Notes: generated by a model not told the origin, from the letters alone. A DNA stretch of 64,000 nt from Sphagnum compactum (GCA_965153455.1 OZ234495.1:744001-808000), one strand, 5' to 3'; counted from the stretch's first letter, positions 1 to 11,156 are shown. Translations and numbers: made by a program.

Positions 1-310
1 GTACTGAAATCAGACATCCACTGTATTATTTTGAGGCCTTTTTCTTCCCTAAACTCTAAACCCTAATCCTCAGATCCAGTTTATCAATTCCTTAAGCCCT
101 TACGCTTCTTATTAGTCTCCTTATAAAGCGTTTCCAGCAAACTCATTATCAGACCTAGTGCAAAGAATTGCTGTATTGAAATCAGACATCCACATGATAT
201 TTTGACACCTTCTTCTTCACAAAACCCTCAACCTTCGATCCAGTTTGTCAAAGCAGAGTAAAGCAGAGTAGAAGCAATATAGGCCTGGAAGCAAGCTATA
301 TATAAAGAAC
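1..310. repeat. Intron 4 of the ACOS5-like gene, with an ~80-bp direct duplication
   Basis: This is non-coding sequence downstream of the last visible exon of the minus-strand synthetase gene. The donor GT is at 310-309. Two diverged direct copies occupy about 4-90 and 177-250; both contain GAAATCAGACATCCAC and end near CCAGTTT. I found no reading frame matching the missing C-terminal part of the enzyme, so the final exon(s) probably lie beyond the left edge. Confidence 0.6.
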
Positions 311-2844
311 CTGAAAGCCTTTGTACTTGATGAGCTCCTTCACCCTATCCACAACAAAAATATCACCATCATCATCAATGTAGCCAACATCGCCTGTGTG
401 TAGCCATCCCTCCTTGTCTATCGTTGCTTCTGTTGCTTGCAAGTTCTTGTAATATCCTGTTTTTACGTCATCAGTCCCAACACACCCAACAACCAAAAAA
501 ACTCATATGATGCACAATTCCTCTCATGTCATTAGAGAATCAAAAACTGCACCACAAACAATGGTGCTAATTGCATATAGATATGGCACTAAATTCCATA
601 CACATAACATTGATTAGTACAAAGCTTACATTTATGATGCCAAATCTCTGATCTTTAGCTTGGATCAAATATTGTCACTCTCTGATGCTCTCTGATCTTA
701 GTTCTTCATTCTAAATTTTTCTGCATGTTCAATAGTAGGCTTTTACAAATTTTGAGTCATGTTTTTCTTGGTTAGCAGCAGCATCAGAAACTTTCAGCAG
801 AATTGAAAATTCACTACCGCCTTTCTTCATGGATGGGAGTTGCAAAAGAAGAAGAAGAAGAGGAAGAAGAAGAAGAGGATTTCTGACCTTTCATGGTAGG
901 GGTACCACGACAACAAAGTTCACCGACTGTATTAGCACGCAAAGATGAGCCTGTGTCAGTGTCGACAAACTTGAGATGTGTGCCAGGAAGTATGAACCCC
1001 ACAGAACCTGGCTTTGCATGTACTCGTGTGTGTCCAGGCCCACAGTGTGATAGTGTCACACAACTGTGCTCTGTCAAACCATATGCCTGCACCACCACCA
1101 CCACCACAATTCATTCATGTTTGTTACAAAGAATTTGTGATTCCAAGCTCAACATTCTAAGACCCTTGATTCAAAGCTCACCAGTCTAAGACCCTTTGAT
1201 TTGAAGCTCAAGATTCTCAGACTTTGATTTCCAGCTCAACATGTCTAAGAGTTTGTTGTGGAGCTCAACAACAGAGGAACCCCTAATCATTTCCTTGCAA
1301 CATTTCTTGCTCCTGAATCTCAGGAAGACTTCATGGAAACTTGCTTGACAGATTGGTGGACAACAGCGATCATGGACTCTTGTCAAAAATATTTGTGAGA
1401 GAATTGCAGGGGGTGGGGGAGGGACAAGGATTTGATTGTGTACCCTTTGGACATCCACCCCTGGAAACTTGGCCTCAAAAGCCATCTGAAGATCAGTGCT
1501 GAGAGGTGCAGCAGCTGACAGCACCGCCTTCAGTCTCAATCTGCTAAGGTCGAATTCATCAACCACAGGGCTCTTGACAAGCTGCAGAATGATGGGAGGT
1601 ACTATAGGAGCAAATGTGATCCCGTACTTCAACAACACTTCCATGAATTCCCGCAAACTGAATCTGATCACACACAATGACACACGTAAACATGAATTCC
1701 TGCAAACGGAATCTGATGACACAAAGACACACACTGACACACCCAAAGAGACACACTCATCATCAGATTCTCACACAAGAGTCCTTTCTCTTCAGCCCTC
1801 CGTCACAATCATCCAGCAACAGTTTACAAGAAACAACCATTACAACATTCTGAAGGAAGAAGAAGAAGAACAACAACAACAAGAAACAAGAAGCAGAAGA
1901 GTATACACTTCTGTATACCTGGGCATGACAATGACTCTGCCCTTGAGACGCATGGTTGCGCACAGAATTCCAGAGATACCATAGATGTGGAAGAAGGGCA
2001 TGAGTCCCAACACCACCAAGTCTCCGTCCTTGGCCGTGTCTGCAAACGACACTCTCTCCAAATCTGCGAGAGTCTGAGTAAGGTTGGAGACAATGTTCCT
2101 GTGTGTGATCATCACTCCCTTGGACACCCCAGTTGTGCCTGATGAGAATGGCATTGCACAAACATCCTCATCTTCCATACTCACCACATCCTCCTCATGT
2201 TGGTCTCCCTCAATCCCATCTGCTGCTTCAAACAGCTTCTTGACAGAATGAGCTGCAGCAGCAGCAGCAGCAGCAGCAAGTTCTTGATCACCATGATGAG
2301 CAGCAGAAGAGCCTTCTTCTCCTGTGACCACAATGGGTACATGGCAACAATCCTTGACTTTGTGCAGCAAGCTGTTGCTGGTGAGGATGAGCTTGGCATC
2401 AGAGGCCAAGACTTGTTTCTGGATCTCACTAGCATGGAAAGCAGGATTGGAGCCACTGAAGATGGCACCAGCTGAGATGATGCCCAGGAAGAAGATGGAG
2501 TACTCTGCCACATTGGGCAACAAAACCAACACCACATCCCCTTTCCGAATCCCAAATTCTCGCTTCAAACCTGCAGCAAACTTCCTTACCAGAGTGTGTA
2601 CTTGGCCATATGTGTATTGTCTTCCATCACTACCATGAGCAGCATCCACCACTGCCACTCTCTCTGAGAATTTCTCCACATCTTTGAACACATATTGTGG
2701 GATTGTGCATCCTGGTACAAATGGGTACATTGGTAGCAAGCTCTCAAAAACAATTTCCTTTTGTTCTCCTCCTCTTCCTCCTCCTCCTCCTTCTTCATTT
2801 GCAACAATACCCATGCTTCTGATCATCACACACAAAATTCTCAA
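311..2844 (-). CDS. ACOS5: ACOS5-like fatty acyl-CoA synthetase (4CL-like), 3' end outside window
   Basis: Exons on the minus strand are 2844-1919, 1663-1444, 1086-888 and 456-311. All junctions are GT/AG and phases agree, giving 497 residues without the C-terminal domain. Visible motifs are the AMP-binding loop [10 protein letters not shown] (234-243), [33 protein letters not shown], the VGFILP and VDTDTG stretches, GELCCRG and [18 protein letters not shown]. The combination AYGLTEHSC plus VGFILP resembles the ACOS5/4CL-like 1 clade rather than true 4-coumarate ligases (GYGMTE). That clade makes medium/long-chain hydroxy-fatty acyl-CoA for sporopollenin in spore or pollen walls, at the ER; applying this role here is inference. 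The start is uncertain: Met1 (2844) or Met11 (2814), which precedes a Gly/Glu-rich leader. Odd points are nine alanines at 190-198 from a GCA microsatellite and a duplicated acceptor in intron 1. Confidence 0.85.
1642..1733. repeat. 49-bp tandem duplication covering the exon 2 acceptor of the ACOS5-like gene
   Basis: The sequence CATGAATTCCCGCAAACTG at 1642 recurs, slightly changed, at 1691. On the minus strand the copy at 1642-1680 holds the true acceptor (AG at 1665-1664) and the start of exon 2 (FSLREFM). The upstream copy inside the intron carries a matching CATCAG acceptor followed by a decayed version (FRLQEFM). The 49-bp period is not a multiple of three, so using the decoy would shift the frame. 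Confidence 0.8.
2254..2278 (-). repeat. GCA/TGC trinucleotide repeat encoding poly-alanine
   Basis: A pure GCA run (read on the minus strand as GCT/GCTGCTGC in frame) lies within exon 1 of the synthetase. It encodes nine alanines between the N-terminal fold and the AMP-binding loop, at a point where the enzyme family is variable in length. Confidence 0.8.
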
Positions 2845-2880
2845 GCTTCCTCCTCACACAGAAGAAGCTGTTCTCAAGCT

Positions 2881-2935
2881 CCTACCTACCTACCTACCTA
2901 TCTATTTACCTACCTAAGTACCTACCTACCTGACA
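2881..2935. repeat. (CTAC)n tetranucleotide microsatellite in the 5' flank
   Basis: Imperfect CTAC units with a few substitutions (CTAT, CTAA) lie 40-90 bp upstream of the ACOS5-like start codon, so probably in its leader or core promoter. Confidence 0.85.
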
Positions 2936-3335
2936 AGCTGTTGACAATACCTGAATTCAGGGTCCAGGGACAGAGAACTCAACACATGGGTTACCACCCA
3001 CCTGCTCACCCAGCCTCTTTTAACCAGTGTTAGGCGGTTCTTTGAATTGCTTATGGAGAACCTCCAGTTCCAAGTAACCCTGTGTGGAACCAGTGGTTAA
3101 CCATCAGTTAACCACTGGTTCCAGACTTTTTCACCCCCAAAAATTAAATATTTAAATTCCTGGAAATTAGACCCCAGTTCCAATTCAACTTTTACTAACC
3201 AGAATTAGAACTGATGATTGTAACCAGCGAAATCAGTTAACTAGTTTGAACCCAGGACCAGTGTTTTTTTTTTTTTTTGTTAGGAATTTATTTTCTTAAT
3301 GTAAGTGCTTAAGTGGTGTGATCATCCATGAAGAT
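2936..3335. other. Upstream region of the ACOS5-like gene with GGTTAACC/ACCAGT-rich low-complexity sequence
   Basis: No gene is seen. About 3020-3260 is a patchwork of short related words (AACCAGT, GGTTAACC, CCAGTTCC, ACTGGTT), including the self-complementary stretch GTTAACCATCAGTTAAC. A poly-T run follows at about 3266-3279. A core promoter probably lies in 2845-3000 but I see no clear TATA box. Confidence 0.4.
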
Positions 3336-3339
3336 ATAC

Positions 3340-3390
3340 AAATAATGGCAATTGTCCCTAAAAAGATATAGCCAAATTTGGCTACAAACC
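3340..3390 (-). repeat. Dispersed repeat family A (AGCCAAATTTGGCT palindrome), minus-oriented copy
   Basis: The perfect palindrome TAGCCAAATTTGGCTA is at 3369-3384. Read on the minus strand it is followed by an AGGGACAATTGCCA-like tail that matches the tail of the 24426 copy. Further along the same strand ATCTTCATGGATGATC matches a second family word at about 10080. The copy lies about 0.5 kb upstream of the ACOS5-like start codon. Confidence 0.6.
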
Positions 3391-3640
3391 CATATATGAA
3401 ATACAAATCAAACTTCTATATACTTATGGTTACAAACTCAAAATCCGAAGAGACCGAGAGAAGACAAATGCCTTAATCACAAATGCCAATGAAATTTTTT
3501 TTATAGAAATTTTTAGATTTTTACCTTTTTGGCAAAACTTTGCCAGTTAAAAAAAGGCCCAGGCCAGGAGCTTTGTGGTACCTCCCTCCCTTCCTCCCCC
3601 CCCTCTCTCTCAAGTTCTCCAAATCCCAACTTGATCAAAC

Positions 3641-3717
3641 AAATTCTCAACAAATAGGTAACTGGAAAACTCTGGAGGAAGAATGTGAGAAAGACTGGAA
3701 AAATTCTCAACAAAAAT

Positions 3718-3756
<39 letters not shown>

Positions 3757-4180
3757 AAATTCTCAACAAGAATGTGAGATTCTCACAAATATGAGGTTTG
3801 TCAAGAATGTGAAAGACTGGAAAAATTCTCAAGAAGAATGTGAGATTCTCACAAATGTGAGGTTCTCAAGAATGCGAGAGAGAGAGACTGAAAAATTCTC
3901 GACAAAAATGTGAGGTTCTCAAGAATGTGAGAAAGACTGGAAAATTTCTCAACAAGAATGTGAGATTCTCATAAATGTGAGGTTGTCAAGAATGTGAGAG
4001 AGAGACTGAAAAATTCTCAACAAGAATGTGAGGTTCTCAAGAATGTGAGAAAGACTGGAAAATTTCTCAACAAGAATGTGAGATACTCACAAATGTGAGG
4101 TTCTCAAGAATGTGAGAGAGAGAGACTGAAAAATTCTCAACAAGAATGTGAGATTCTCACAAATGTGAGATTCTCAAGAA

Positions 4181-4222
<42 letters not shown>
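3641..4222. repeat. Minisatellite of GAATGTGAGATTCTCAC units with (GA)n blocks
   Basis: Units built from AAATTCTCAACAAGAATGTG, GAGATTCTCACAAATGTGAG and TTCTCAAGAATGTGAGA repeat across the block. The word AAATTCTCAA starts near 3757, 3823, 3893, 3943, 4011, 4061 and 4131, so spacing alternates 66-70 and 50 bp, a higher-order period of 118-120 bp. Pure (GA)n runs lie at about 3720-3752 and 4190-4222. Open frames across the array are products of the repeat. Confidence 0.9.
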
Positions 4223-4226
<4 letters not shown>

Positions 4227-6574
4227 TTTTTTTCCCCAAGAATTCTTTGCAATAGTGGATGTTTTGCAAGGAATCACAAAAGAGAAGTTCCTGCAATAAT
4301 AATTCCTTCACTTGTAATGTAGGTACCCAATATTCAAACACACCACTGAACCTTCTTCATTCATTGCAAAACTTTAGCTTGTCAAGACTACGGTATAGAC
4401 ACAATTTTTGTAGCTTAACAACAACAACAACAACAACATGTTCTAGACCTTTGCAAACTTATCATCATCAACATTGACTATGGAACTTAGAAAATGTATT
4501 ACACTTGTTATTATTACAAGTGTGGTTTTCATGATCATCATCACTACAATAATAATGCTAAAATTAAATGTTTATTGATGGGGACGCGGAAATAACTCGC
4601 ACACTAATTTGGATGGTTAGACATAATATTAGTCAAGACTAAAGACCCACAAATTGGGTGTGGGTGGATGCGCTCTTATATATATATATATCTCAAAGTT
4701 TTGAACATTTTCTCTTAATGCAAGATACACATTTTCTCTCAATTTCTATTATACTAAAATCCTATGTTTCCATTAATTATGAAATATGTGAACAAAACTA
4801 TGAGATCATTTTCCAAAATAGGATGCCAACTTTTTTAATTTTAAAAAAATAAAAATAAAATAGAAAATGAGTAATAAATTATTGTGTGGTATAATAAAAC
4901 CCTATGCCAAACTTGGGTTGCCCAATTCTTTTCCCCCAAGGATTTGGGAGATGAGACCAAAAAAAAAACCAAAAAATAGAAAAAGAGGGTTTAGGTCTCT
5001 CCTAGAGTGAGTTGTATGAAGCTTTTATCTTCTTCAGCTTGATATACAATTTGTAATGAGAAAGGTGTGGGGTCCTATATATGTGATACAAAACTCTAAT
5101 ACAAATCATGAAATTGGCATGAAGCTCCTAAGCCTACCTGACATATATTTGGTATATGGTGATGGAAAGTTCTGGTAGTAAAACTACTAGGGTTGGAGAC
5201 TCAAGTTGCAACAACATAAGTGTGGGGTGGGCAAGGGGGATGGGGTGGTGGGAATTTGGTGGTGGACTCCACAATTGTGCTTCATATTTGAGATACTCAA
5301 AAAAAAAAAAAAAAAAAAAAAAATTTAAAAGAAAAAAAAGATGGCCATCAAGAGCATTGTTAATAAATAATTTCATATGGTAATGAAGTGTTGATGGAGT
5401 ACCTACCGACGGGCCCTTGGGTGCTCCATGTTGCTTCCTAGTGTCCATTACACAGCCAAACCTTGATACTTGCAGGGTATCACAGGACAAAAAATTTTAC
5501 ACTCAATAATGCCATTGGAGTGGGGGAGTTCCAGAAGTAAGCGCCCTTCGGCACTGCCCTGGGGGAAGTAAGGACTTCCTCACTTTCAGATCAATCTACA
5601 ACTCTTATGGGCATCAACAGACTTCGGGTACGACCTTAGCTACTACCATGAGAACCATGACAGAAACTATCACTGGAAGTTCACCATTAAACCTGTATTC
5701 ACAACTGAAATGTTCGCTGCAAACAACATTCTTGAAACTCAGAATACAAGCTCATCTTCTTCATCAACTTCAGAAAGCTTCCTGCCCCCACCCATCCATC
5801 CTTCTCGTATACCACCTTAAAGAGAATAGCATGCCCCTAAGGACCACTATCACCACCAAACATCAATAACAATACAACACTTCCTCTTCATCTTCACATT
5901 GAAAGCTCACCAGCCACAGGATTGTGACACCTTCCAAAAAGGATAGACCTTAATTCCATGGAATCTTTGTGACAAAGTAGCCTCTTTGTTTTGAGGTGAA
6001 CTTCAATCAGAAATTTCATACCTTGTACACCTTACTGGCCATTTTACAACTCCTAACTCTGCAGTTTGTGCTCTCTCGAGAGAGACTCTGCTTCATTCAC
6101 TACCCTAACTGCAGGTTCTAAGGACTTTTTTCTACACCTCTTGTACACTCAACCATTTGGCAGCAAAAAAGTAGCCACATATGGTGAGAATCAACTTTGC
6201 AGTAGTGTACCACAATGACTGTCAATGTAAACAAATTGTTCTGAGGTTGAATTTTTGTGTCTTAAGAAGCTTGTTGTCACTGTATTCTTAGCGAGCTGCT
6301 ATATCTGCACTCAACAAGCCAGTTCACTGTTACTGGTACACCACTCAAGAAGTTGATGCATGAAGGTTGTTGCTTGCCGTCTTAAGCATATAAAAGCAGA
6401 AACGCTCCACACCAAGGTTTTCCTCTCCCTATGGTTGAAGGTTTTTATCAAAGCCAGAAGGAAACCTCATCTCCTTAACCAAACTTGGTGCAGATAGTGA
6501 AGGTGTAGGGGCTGGTACGACTGAAATTACCACTACCTTACCCCCTTGCAAATGCACATCCACACAAATTTCTC
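4223..6574. other. Intergenic region and probable 3' flank of the AAA-ATPase gene
   Basis: No gene is supported. The stretch contains a short (TA)n run at 4678-4691, an A-run of about 25 at 5299-5323 and poly-A-rich patches. The part from about 5500 to 6574 is less A/T-rich and directly follows the stop codon of the minus-strand AAA-ATPase, so some of it may be 3' UTR. Short open frames there (for example 5648-5869) show no family motif. Confidence 0.5.
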
Positions 6575-9263
6575 CTACACTTGTAAAGCCATGGCCAATC
6601 TGTTCTGTTTGCAAAAAGTGGATTCTGGAAGAGCTTTTGCGAAAGCATCTACCATCTTGTCCAGACTTACTCCATTCTCCTTCAAAGTAGCAACAATCTC
6701 CTTCAGGATGTCAACATTTTCCTTCTTCACATCCCAACCATTCTCCATTTTTCCCTCCTTCCCTTGGTCCACATGTTCATTTACATTCTCTGGGGTCTCT
6801 TTCCTGGGCTCCTCCCTATTCTCCTTCAAATCCTTTTCAACATTCTCCTTCATGAGAACATCCACAGCTTTCAGCTCTGCATCCTTTCCAGTCTTCTTGG
6901 CATCCTCCTGTGCTATCTCTTTCATGCGACTAATGAGAACTTCTAATGCAACATCAGGATCATCTTTGTTTCCAAACAATACCTCAGTCACCTGTGCAGG
7001 GGTAATGAGAACCCCACCTTCTAGTAAGCTTTGCACAGAACTGTACAATGGATGGCTATTGACTGACAGATAGTTTGCAGACAGAACTCTAAATGTTTCA
7101 AAGCAGCAGTAGGACATGTGGATGTGCATATCCATTCGCCCTGGACGCAGCAAAGCAGGGTCTAGCTTCTCAATATGGTTTGTTGTAAAGATAATGATGC
7201 GCTCATCACCACAGCATGACCATAGCCCATCTGTAAAGTTCAAGAGACCAGATAAAGTAACCCTACTTTCCAATGGAGCCTTTGGATTTTCAACTGGAGA
7301 AGGCACCTGTTGCGTCCGCTGCCCAGAGAGCTCAAGAGAGCAATCAATGTCTTCAATGACAATAATTGATTTACTGGTTGTGTTCACCAGTAGGTCCTTC
7401 AAAGTGCTGTTATCATCGACCTGCATTCATGAAGCAGTTTAAATGTCAGACCATCAACTGTTGCAAATTGCAAACCCTCCACACAACACAAGAAGGTAGA
7501 AGAATGGAACCAAAATGGACTTGATTTCAAACCCCACTCTGCACATACACAAATGAGTAGATGAAAAGTCAACCCCTCAACATGAGCACAGTGTCATCGT
7601 TCCACTTAGCACACCACAATTTGCACAAGATCTAGTTCACTTTGAAGGATTTACCATCTACTTGACTTACATAACGTACACACTGGACCCTCACATGTAC
7701 ATTTAAGTGCAATCTAGGGTTGCAAGAAGAAGATTAACAATGCAAAAAGTCTACAAACCTGGGTGAGTTCTAGATCATAGATATTGTACTTCAAGTAGTT
7801 GGCCATGGCAGCAATCATGCTTGATTTTCCTGTCCCAGGAGGGCCAAAAAGCAAATACCCACGTTTCCATGCTCGACCAACCTTATGGAAAAATGTTTGG
7901 CCTGCCATGAAAGCTTGCAAGTCACTCTTGACGCGTGACTTGACACAAGGATCCATTGCTAGAGTATCGAAGGTTGAGGGATGCTTGAAAGTATGGCAGT
8001 CCCATCGGTGTGACCTGTTGCTGAAAAGAAACAGTTCTTGAACCTGCCGTTTATGCTCCATGGCATTGGCGATAACGTGAGGAAGATAGGAATTCATCAC
8101 AAAATCCTTATTCTTCCTGTACATCTTAAGTGTGTACTTATTATCTTCACGTTGGTCATCATCTTTTCCTACTTTTCTCATCGAGTGAGTCCACCACACT
8201 TTCACACCCTCAAAAGTATCCACCACACTCTCATCAGCTGCAAGCAAGCAAGCAAAGTTATATTCCATGTTGTTCAACAAATGTTCAGTTCTTCACAAAA
8301 GTTCAAAATTCAAATCTACCTGTGACATCTGACATGTTTTGTGCACCATAACTCCTGAAAAAAGGGACCCAGGAAGAACCAACCAGTCTTTTTGAGTTCA
8401 CATATCCTTCAGCATGCTACACCCTAAACCAACAATAAGGTCAGAAAAAACTTTGATTTCTCTGAACCGTGACTGTAAGCATGCATGCATCTAGATCAAG
8501 ATCAATATGTACAGCACAAATTGACAACAATGACATCTTTCAGCACTGAGTCTAAGCTGGAAAAACAGTAGGAACTGGAGACTTCTTGCAACTAAACCCT
8601 GAACCAACACTAAGGTCAGAAAAAAACTCTGATTTCTCTGAGCCATGACTGTAAGCATGCACCCAGGTTATCAATACTTTTGCATGCACAAATTGACAAC
8701 AATGAAATCTTTTGGCAGTGAGTCTAAGCTGGAAAAACACAGGAACTGGAGACTTCTTGCAACTAAACCCAAAACCTACACAAAGGTCGGTCTGAAAACT
8801 CTGATTTCCCTGCTGATTCATGACTGTAAACATGCCAAGGTCTGCTTGCATTGTGCACAAATTGACAACAAACAATTTACCACATTTGTTCAAAGAAGAA
8901 GTAGTGACCTGATTTGCTCTGAAAAGGATCGTGAAGAATTGGGGGAAAAAGGGAAGTATTCCTCCTACCTGCAAGACTGTAAGTGATGCCTTCTTCATTC
9001 TCGTCTCGACAGAGAACAAGCTCGTCTGCAGCACTACACAAGTTGGCAGCTATCAGGTACAGCTGCACCACGCGGTAGAGGTCATTAGTGACGCCAGAGA
9101 TTCCATCATCAGGGATATGGAAATGACAATAAGGGTTGGCAGGTCGAAGCAATGCATTCCACCATTTCTCAAGCATTTCAGTGAGCTCTCGGGGTAGGAA
9201 ACCACGGACGAGAGAAAAGAAACCCAGTAATGAGCACAACAATGTCATCATATCCATCCCCAT
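6575..9263 (-). CDS. AAA-ATPase of the BCS1-like/AATP1 plant family
   Basis: Three exons on the minus strand, 9263-8969, 8237-7759 and 7420-6575, join in phase to encode 539 residues; the stop is TAG at 6577-6575. A short hydrophobic segment (about 6-19) is followed by the family's N-terminal ASD region, including TFEGVKVWW (106-114). The ATPase core has Walker A GPPGTGKSS (230-238), Walker B IIVIEDIDCS (277-286), FTTNH (336-340) and the arginine-finger stretch RPGRMDMHIHMSYC, typical of plant BCS1-like AAA proteins. Family members are membrane-anchored in mitochondria, ER or other membranes and often respond to stress or salicylic acid; the location here is not determinable. The last ~110 residues are very rich in Lys/Glu with LKEN-like repeats, longer and more charged than I would expect. 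The start Met is the first in the exon and precedes the hydrophobic segment directly. Confidence 0.9.
8421..8880. repeat. ~173-bp tandem repeat, 2.7 copies, in intron 1 of the AAA-ATPase gene
   Basis: Copies begin near 8421, 8596 and 8767 (spacing 175 and 171 bp). Each contains AAGGTC, a TCTGATTTC word, CATGACTGTAA and CACAAATTGACAACAA. The third copy is cut short by the end of the intron. The array accounts for most of the 731-bp intron. Confidence 0.85.
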
Positions 9264-9284
9264 ACTTTCTCCCTCTCTCCACTT

Positions 9285-9287
<3 letters not shown>

Positions 9288-9319
<32 letters not shown>
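9288..9319. repeat. (CT)n microsatellite in the 5' leader/promoter of the AAA-ATPase gene
   Basis: A near-pure CT run lies 25-56 bp upstream of the start codon; on the coding strand it is (GA)n. A second GA run is at about 9549-9565. GA-rich leaders recur at the hydrolase gene (55071-55092). Confidence 0.85.
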
Positions 9320-9322
<3 letters not shown>

Positions 9323-10480
9323 CCCCTACTCTCTCTCTACAAAATTATCAAACAAAGCACAGAACCGAGCTCAGCTCTCTCAAACCCTTGATGCTCCTCT
9401 GCAAACCAAAATTCTCCTCCAAATTCTCATCCAATTCGAGCTGAGCTACTGCTACTATACTACAGCTTTGCATTCCAAATCCCAGCGCCGAAGACATAAA
9501 ATCAAACTGAGAATGTGCGAGGATTTATTACCAGCAGGAGGGAAGCGAGGGAGAGAGAGAGAGAGCCGACGAAGCTTCTACGCCCATCTTCTTCGGGGCC
9601 GTGCAAATCCCGAGACAATCTCCATGATTAGCGCACTGATCGGCGACAGAAGAATCTTAATTAATCCATGGCCTAATGTCTAATTAGTGCTTAATTACAG
9701 TGATTAGCGGTAAGGTGCGCCGGAGAACAAACTTGAAGGAGAAGGAACAAAAGAAAAAAAGCGGCGAGTGTCGGGAGCAGCCTTGCCTTATTTTTTCTTT
9801 ATTTATAAAAACAAATTTGGCTAAATCTCAACAAAAAGCGAAATTAAAAAAATTAAACATTCCAAAATTAGGTGATTTTGGAAGTTTTTCAATCGCCAAA
9901 ATTAAGGATAATAATAATAATAATAACAAGCGCCATATTTTTACAATTGGTTTTCAGTTGTAGTGGAAAAATATAGAAGGGTGATTAAAATTTTTAGATT
10001 TTCATATCTGATTTATGATTTTGTCAGATTTGTTGCATAAATCTTCTAGGGATGATTAGCCAGTTTTTCCACATCTTCCTATGGATGATCGCCAATATTG
10101 GCTACAAACGGAAATTATTTATTAAATTTATTATTTAAAAAAATCCCCTTGTGGGGGACACTAATTCAAAGCCAGTCACTAGGAAAACTCCTCCAGAGAA
10201 GCCCTTTTTTTTGGCTGGCTATATATAGCCAGAAAACTATATTAAGAAATTAAAAGTACTAAAAGCAAGTGCTTTTTGAAATTTCCAATAGTCAAAAAAT
10301 AAGACCAAAATTTAAGAAAGGTAGCCAGATTTCTATAAATAGTTCCAAGTATGTAGCCCAAAAATAGAGAAGAATGTTTAAGTATTTTGCATTCATATTT
10401 AAATTTTAGCCATAAATCTGGCTAAATCTTCCTGTGGGTCATATAGCCACTTTTGGCTGCATCGCAAAACTGACCCAGAA
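9320..10480. other. Upstream region of the AAA-ATPase gene with several family A repeat pieces
   Basis: No gene is supported. An open frame at 9468-9683 overlaps the probable 5' UTR/promoter and has no family motif. Pieces of repeat family A appear near 9812-9830 (AAATTTGGCTAAATCT), 10040-10110 (TTAGCCAGTTTTTCC, CTATGGATGATCGCC, TATTGGCTACAAAC), 10203-10235 (TTGGCTGGCTATATATAGCC) and 10405-10480. Confidence 0.5.
10405..10480 (+). repeat. Dispersed repeat family A, plus-oriented copy
   Basis: Order of words: TAGCCATAAATCTGGCTAAA, then TCTTCCTGTGGGTCATA, then TAGCCACTTTTGGCTGCA and CGCAAAACTGACCC. The same order occurs at 24425-24480, where the tail reads CCACAAAACTGG. Confidence 0.65.
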
Positions 10481-11060
10481 AAAGAAAAAAACTCTGCTCC
10501 GCTCCGGAGTTGTCGAGTTTTGGGAATCGTCGGGAAAGCCCGGATGCACTTGCGAAGGTTTTTCTCTCTCTCTCATCGCAGCGCCCACTTTTGCCTGGTG
10601 GTGGTAGGTAAGGTAGGTACATCGATTAGCGTTTCGACAGCTTCCTGACTCCTGACTCCATGGAAGAAAGAAGCTTGACGCACAAGGAAATGGGGGAAAA
10701 GAACAAGCGGTTTATCGCGCTTCGACTAGTCGTGGACTGTGAGCCGTCCGCCTGTTTTTGTCTCGGGAGGCGAGTCCCGAGAACGTCGGGTTTTGCTCGT
10801 CGCAAGTGTCGGCAAATGCAGACGATGCGACACGCGGAGGCTATCGTCATGGTAGTCGTCGCATGTGTGTCGACTTGCGCACGCGAGAAGAGGGATTTGC
10901 AAACTTTTGCGGGCAAGTGAGTCAGTGCGGGCAAACGTCCGCCGCCGCCGCCTTCTTCGCCCGGCGACATTCCGGCAGCAATGCAGAAGCACAGAGAGAG
11001 CACCCACCAGGGGGATCCAGTGCATGGATGGATGATCTGTGGACAGGAAAAACACTTTTT
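10481..11060. other. CpG-rich patch without a recognised gene
   Basis: This ~580-bp stretch is visibly richer in C, G and CpG than its surroundings (for example CCGCCGCCGCC near 10940 and many CGTCG/TCGTC words near 10850). Open frames exist on both strands: 10626-11063 (-), 145 codons, and 10758-11177 (+), 139 codons. Neither shows a domain, and their overlap is a typical by-product of high GC. It could be a promoter-proximal island for an unseen transcript or a recent insertion. Confidence 0.45.
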
Positions 11061-11156
11061 CATTGCCTTCCTGTCCCAGAGCTAACTACAGTGGTTAGCT
11101 ATGGTATCAACCATCCATCCACATGTTTTATCTACTTACCTAGTAACCATAGTTCC
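11061..11156. other. Spacer with GGTTAGC/AACCAT short inverted words
   Basis: Short self-complementary words (GCTAACTACAGTGGTTAGC at 11081-11099) are seen; no gene. Confidence 0.3.

Noticed and set aside
1496-1984. Plus-strand open frame of 162 codons
   Set aside because: It lies antisense to exons 1-2 and intron 1 of the synthetase, whose motifs are clear on the minus strand.
3540-3913. RE-rich open frames
   Set aside because: They are read-throughs of GA microsatellites and the minisatellite.
3641-4222. Regularly spaced repeats as a CRISPR-like array
   Set aside because: Spacers are themselves repeated, units vary in length, and the setting is a plant nuclear genome.
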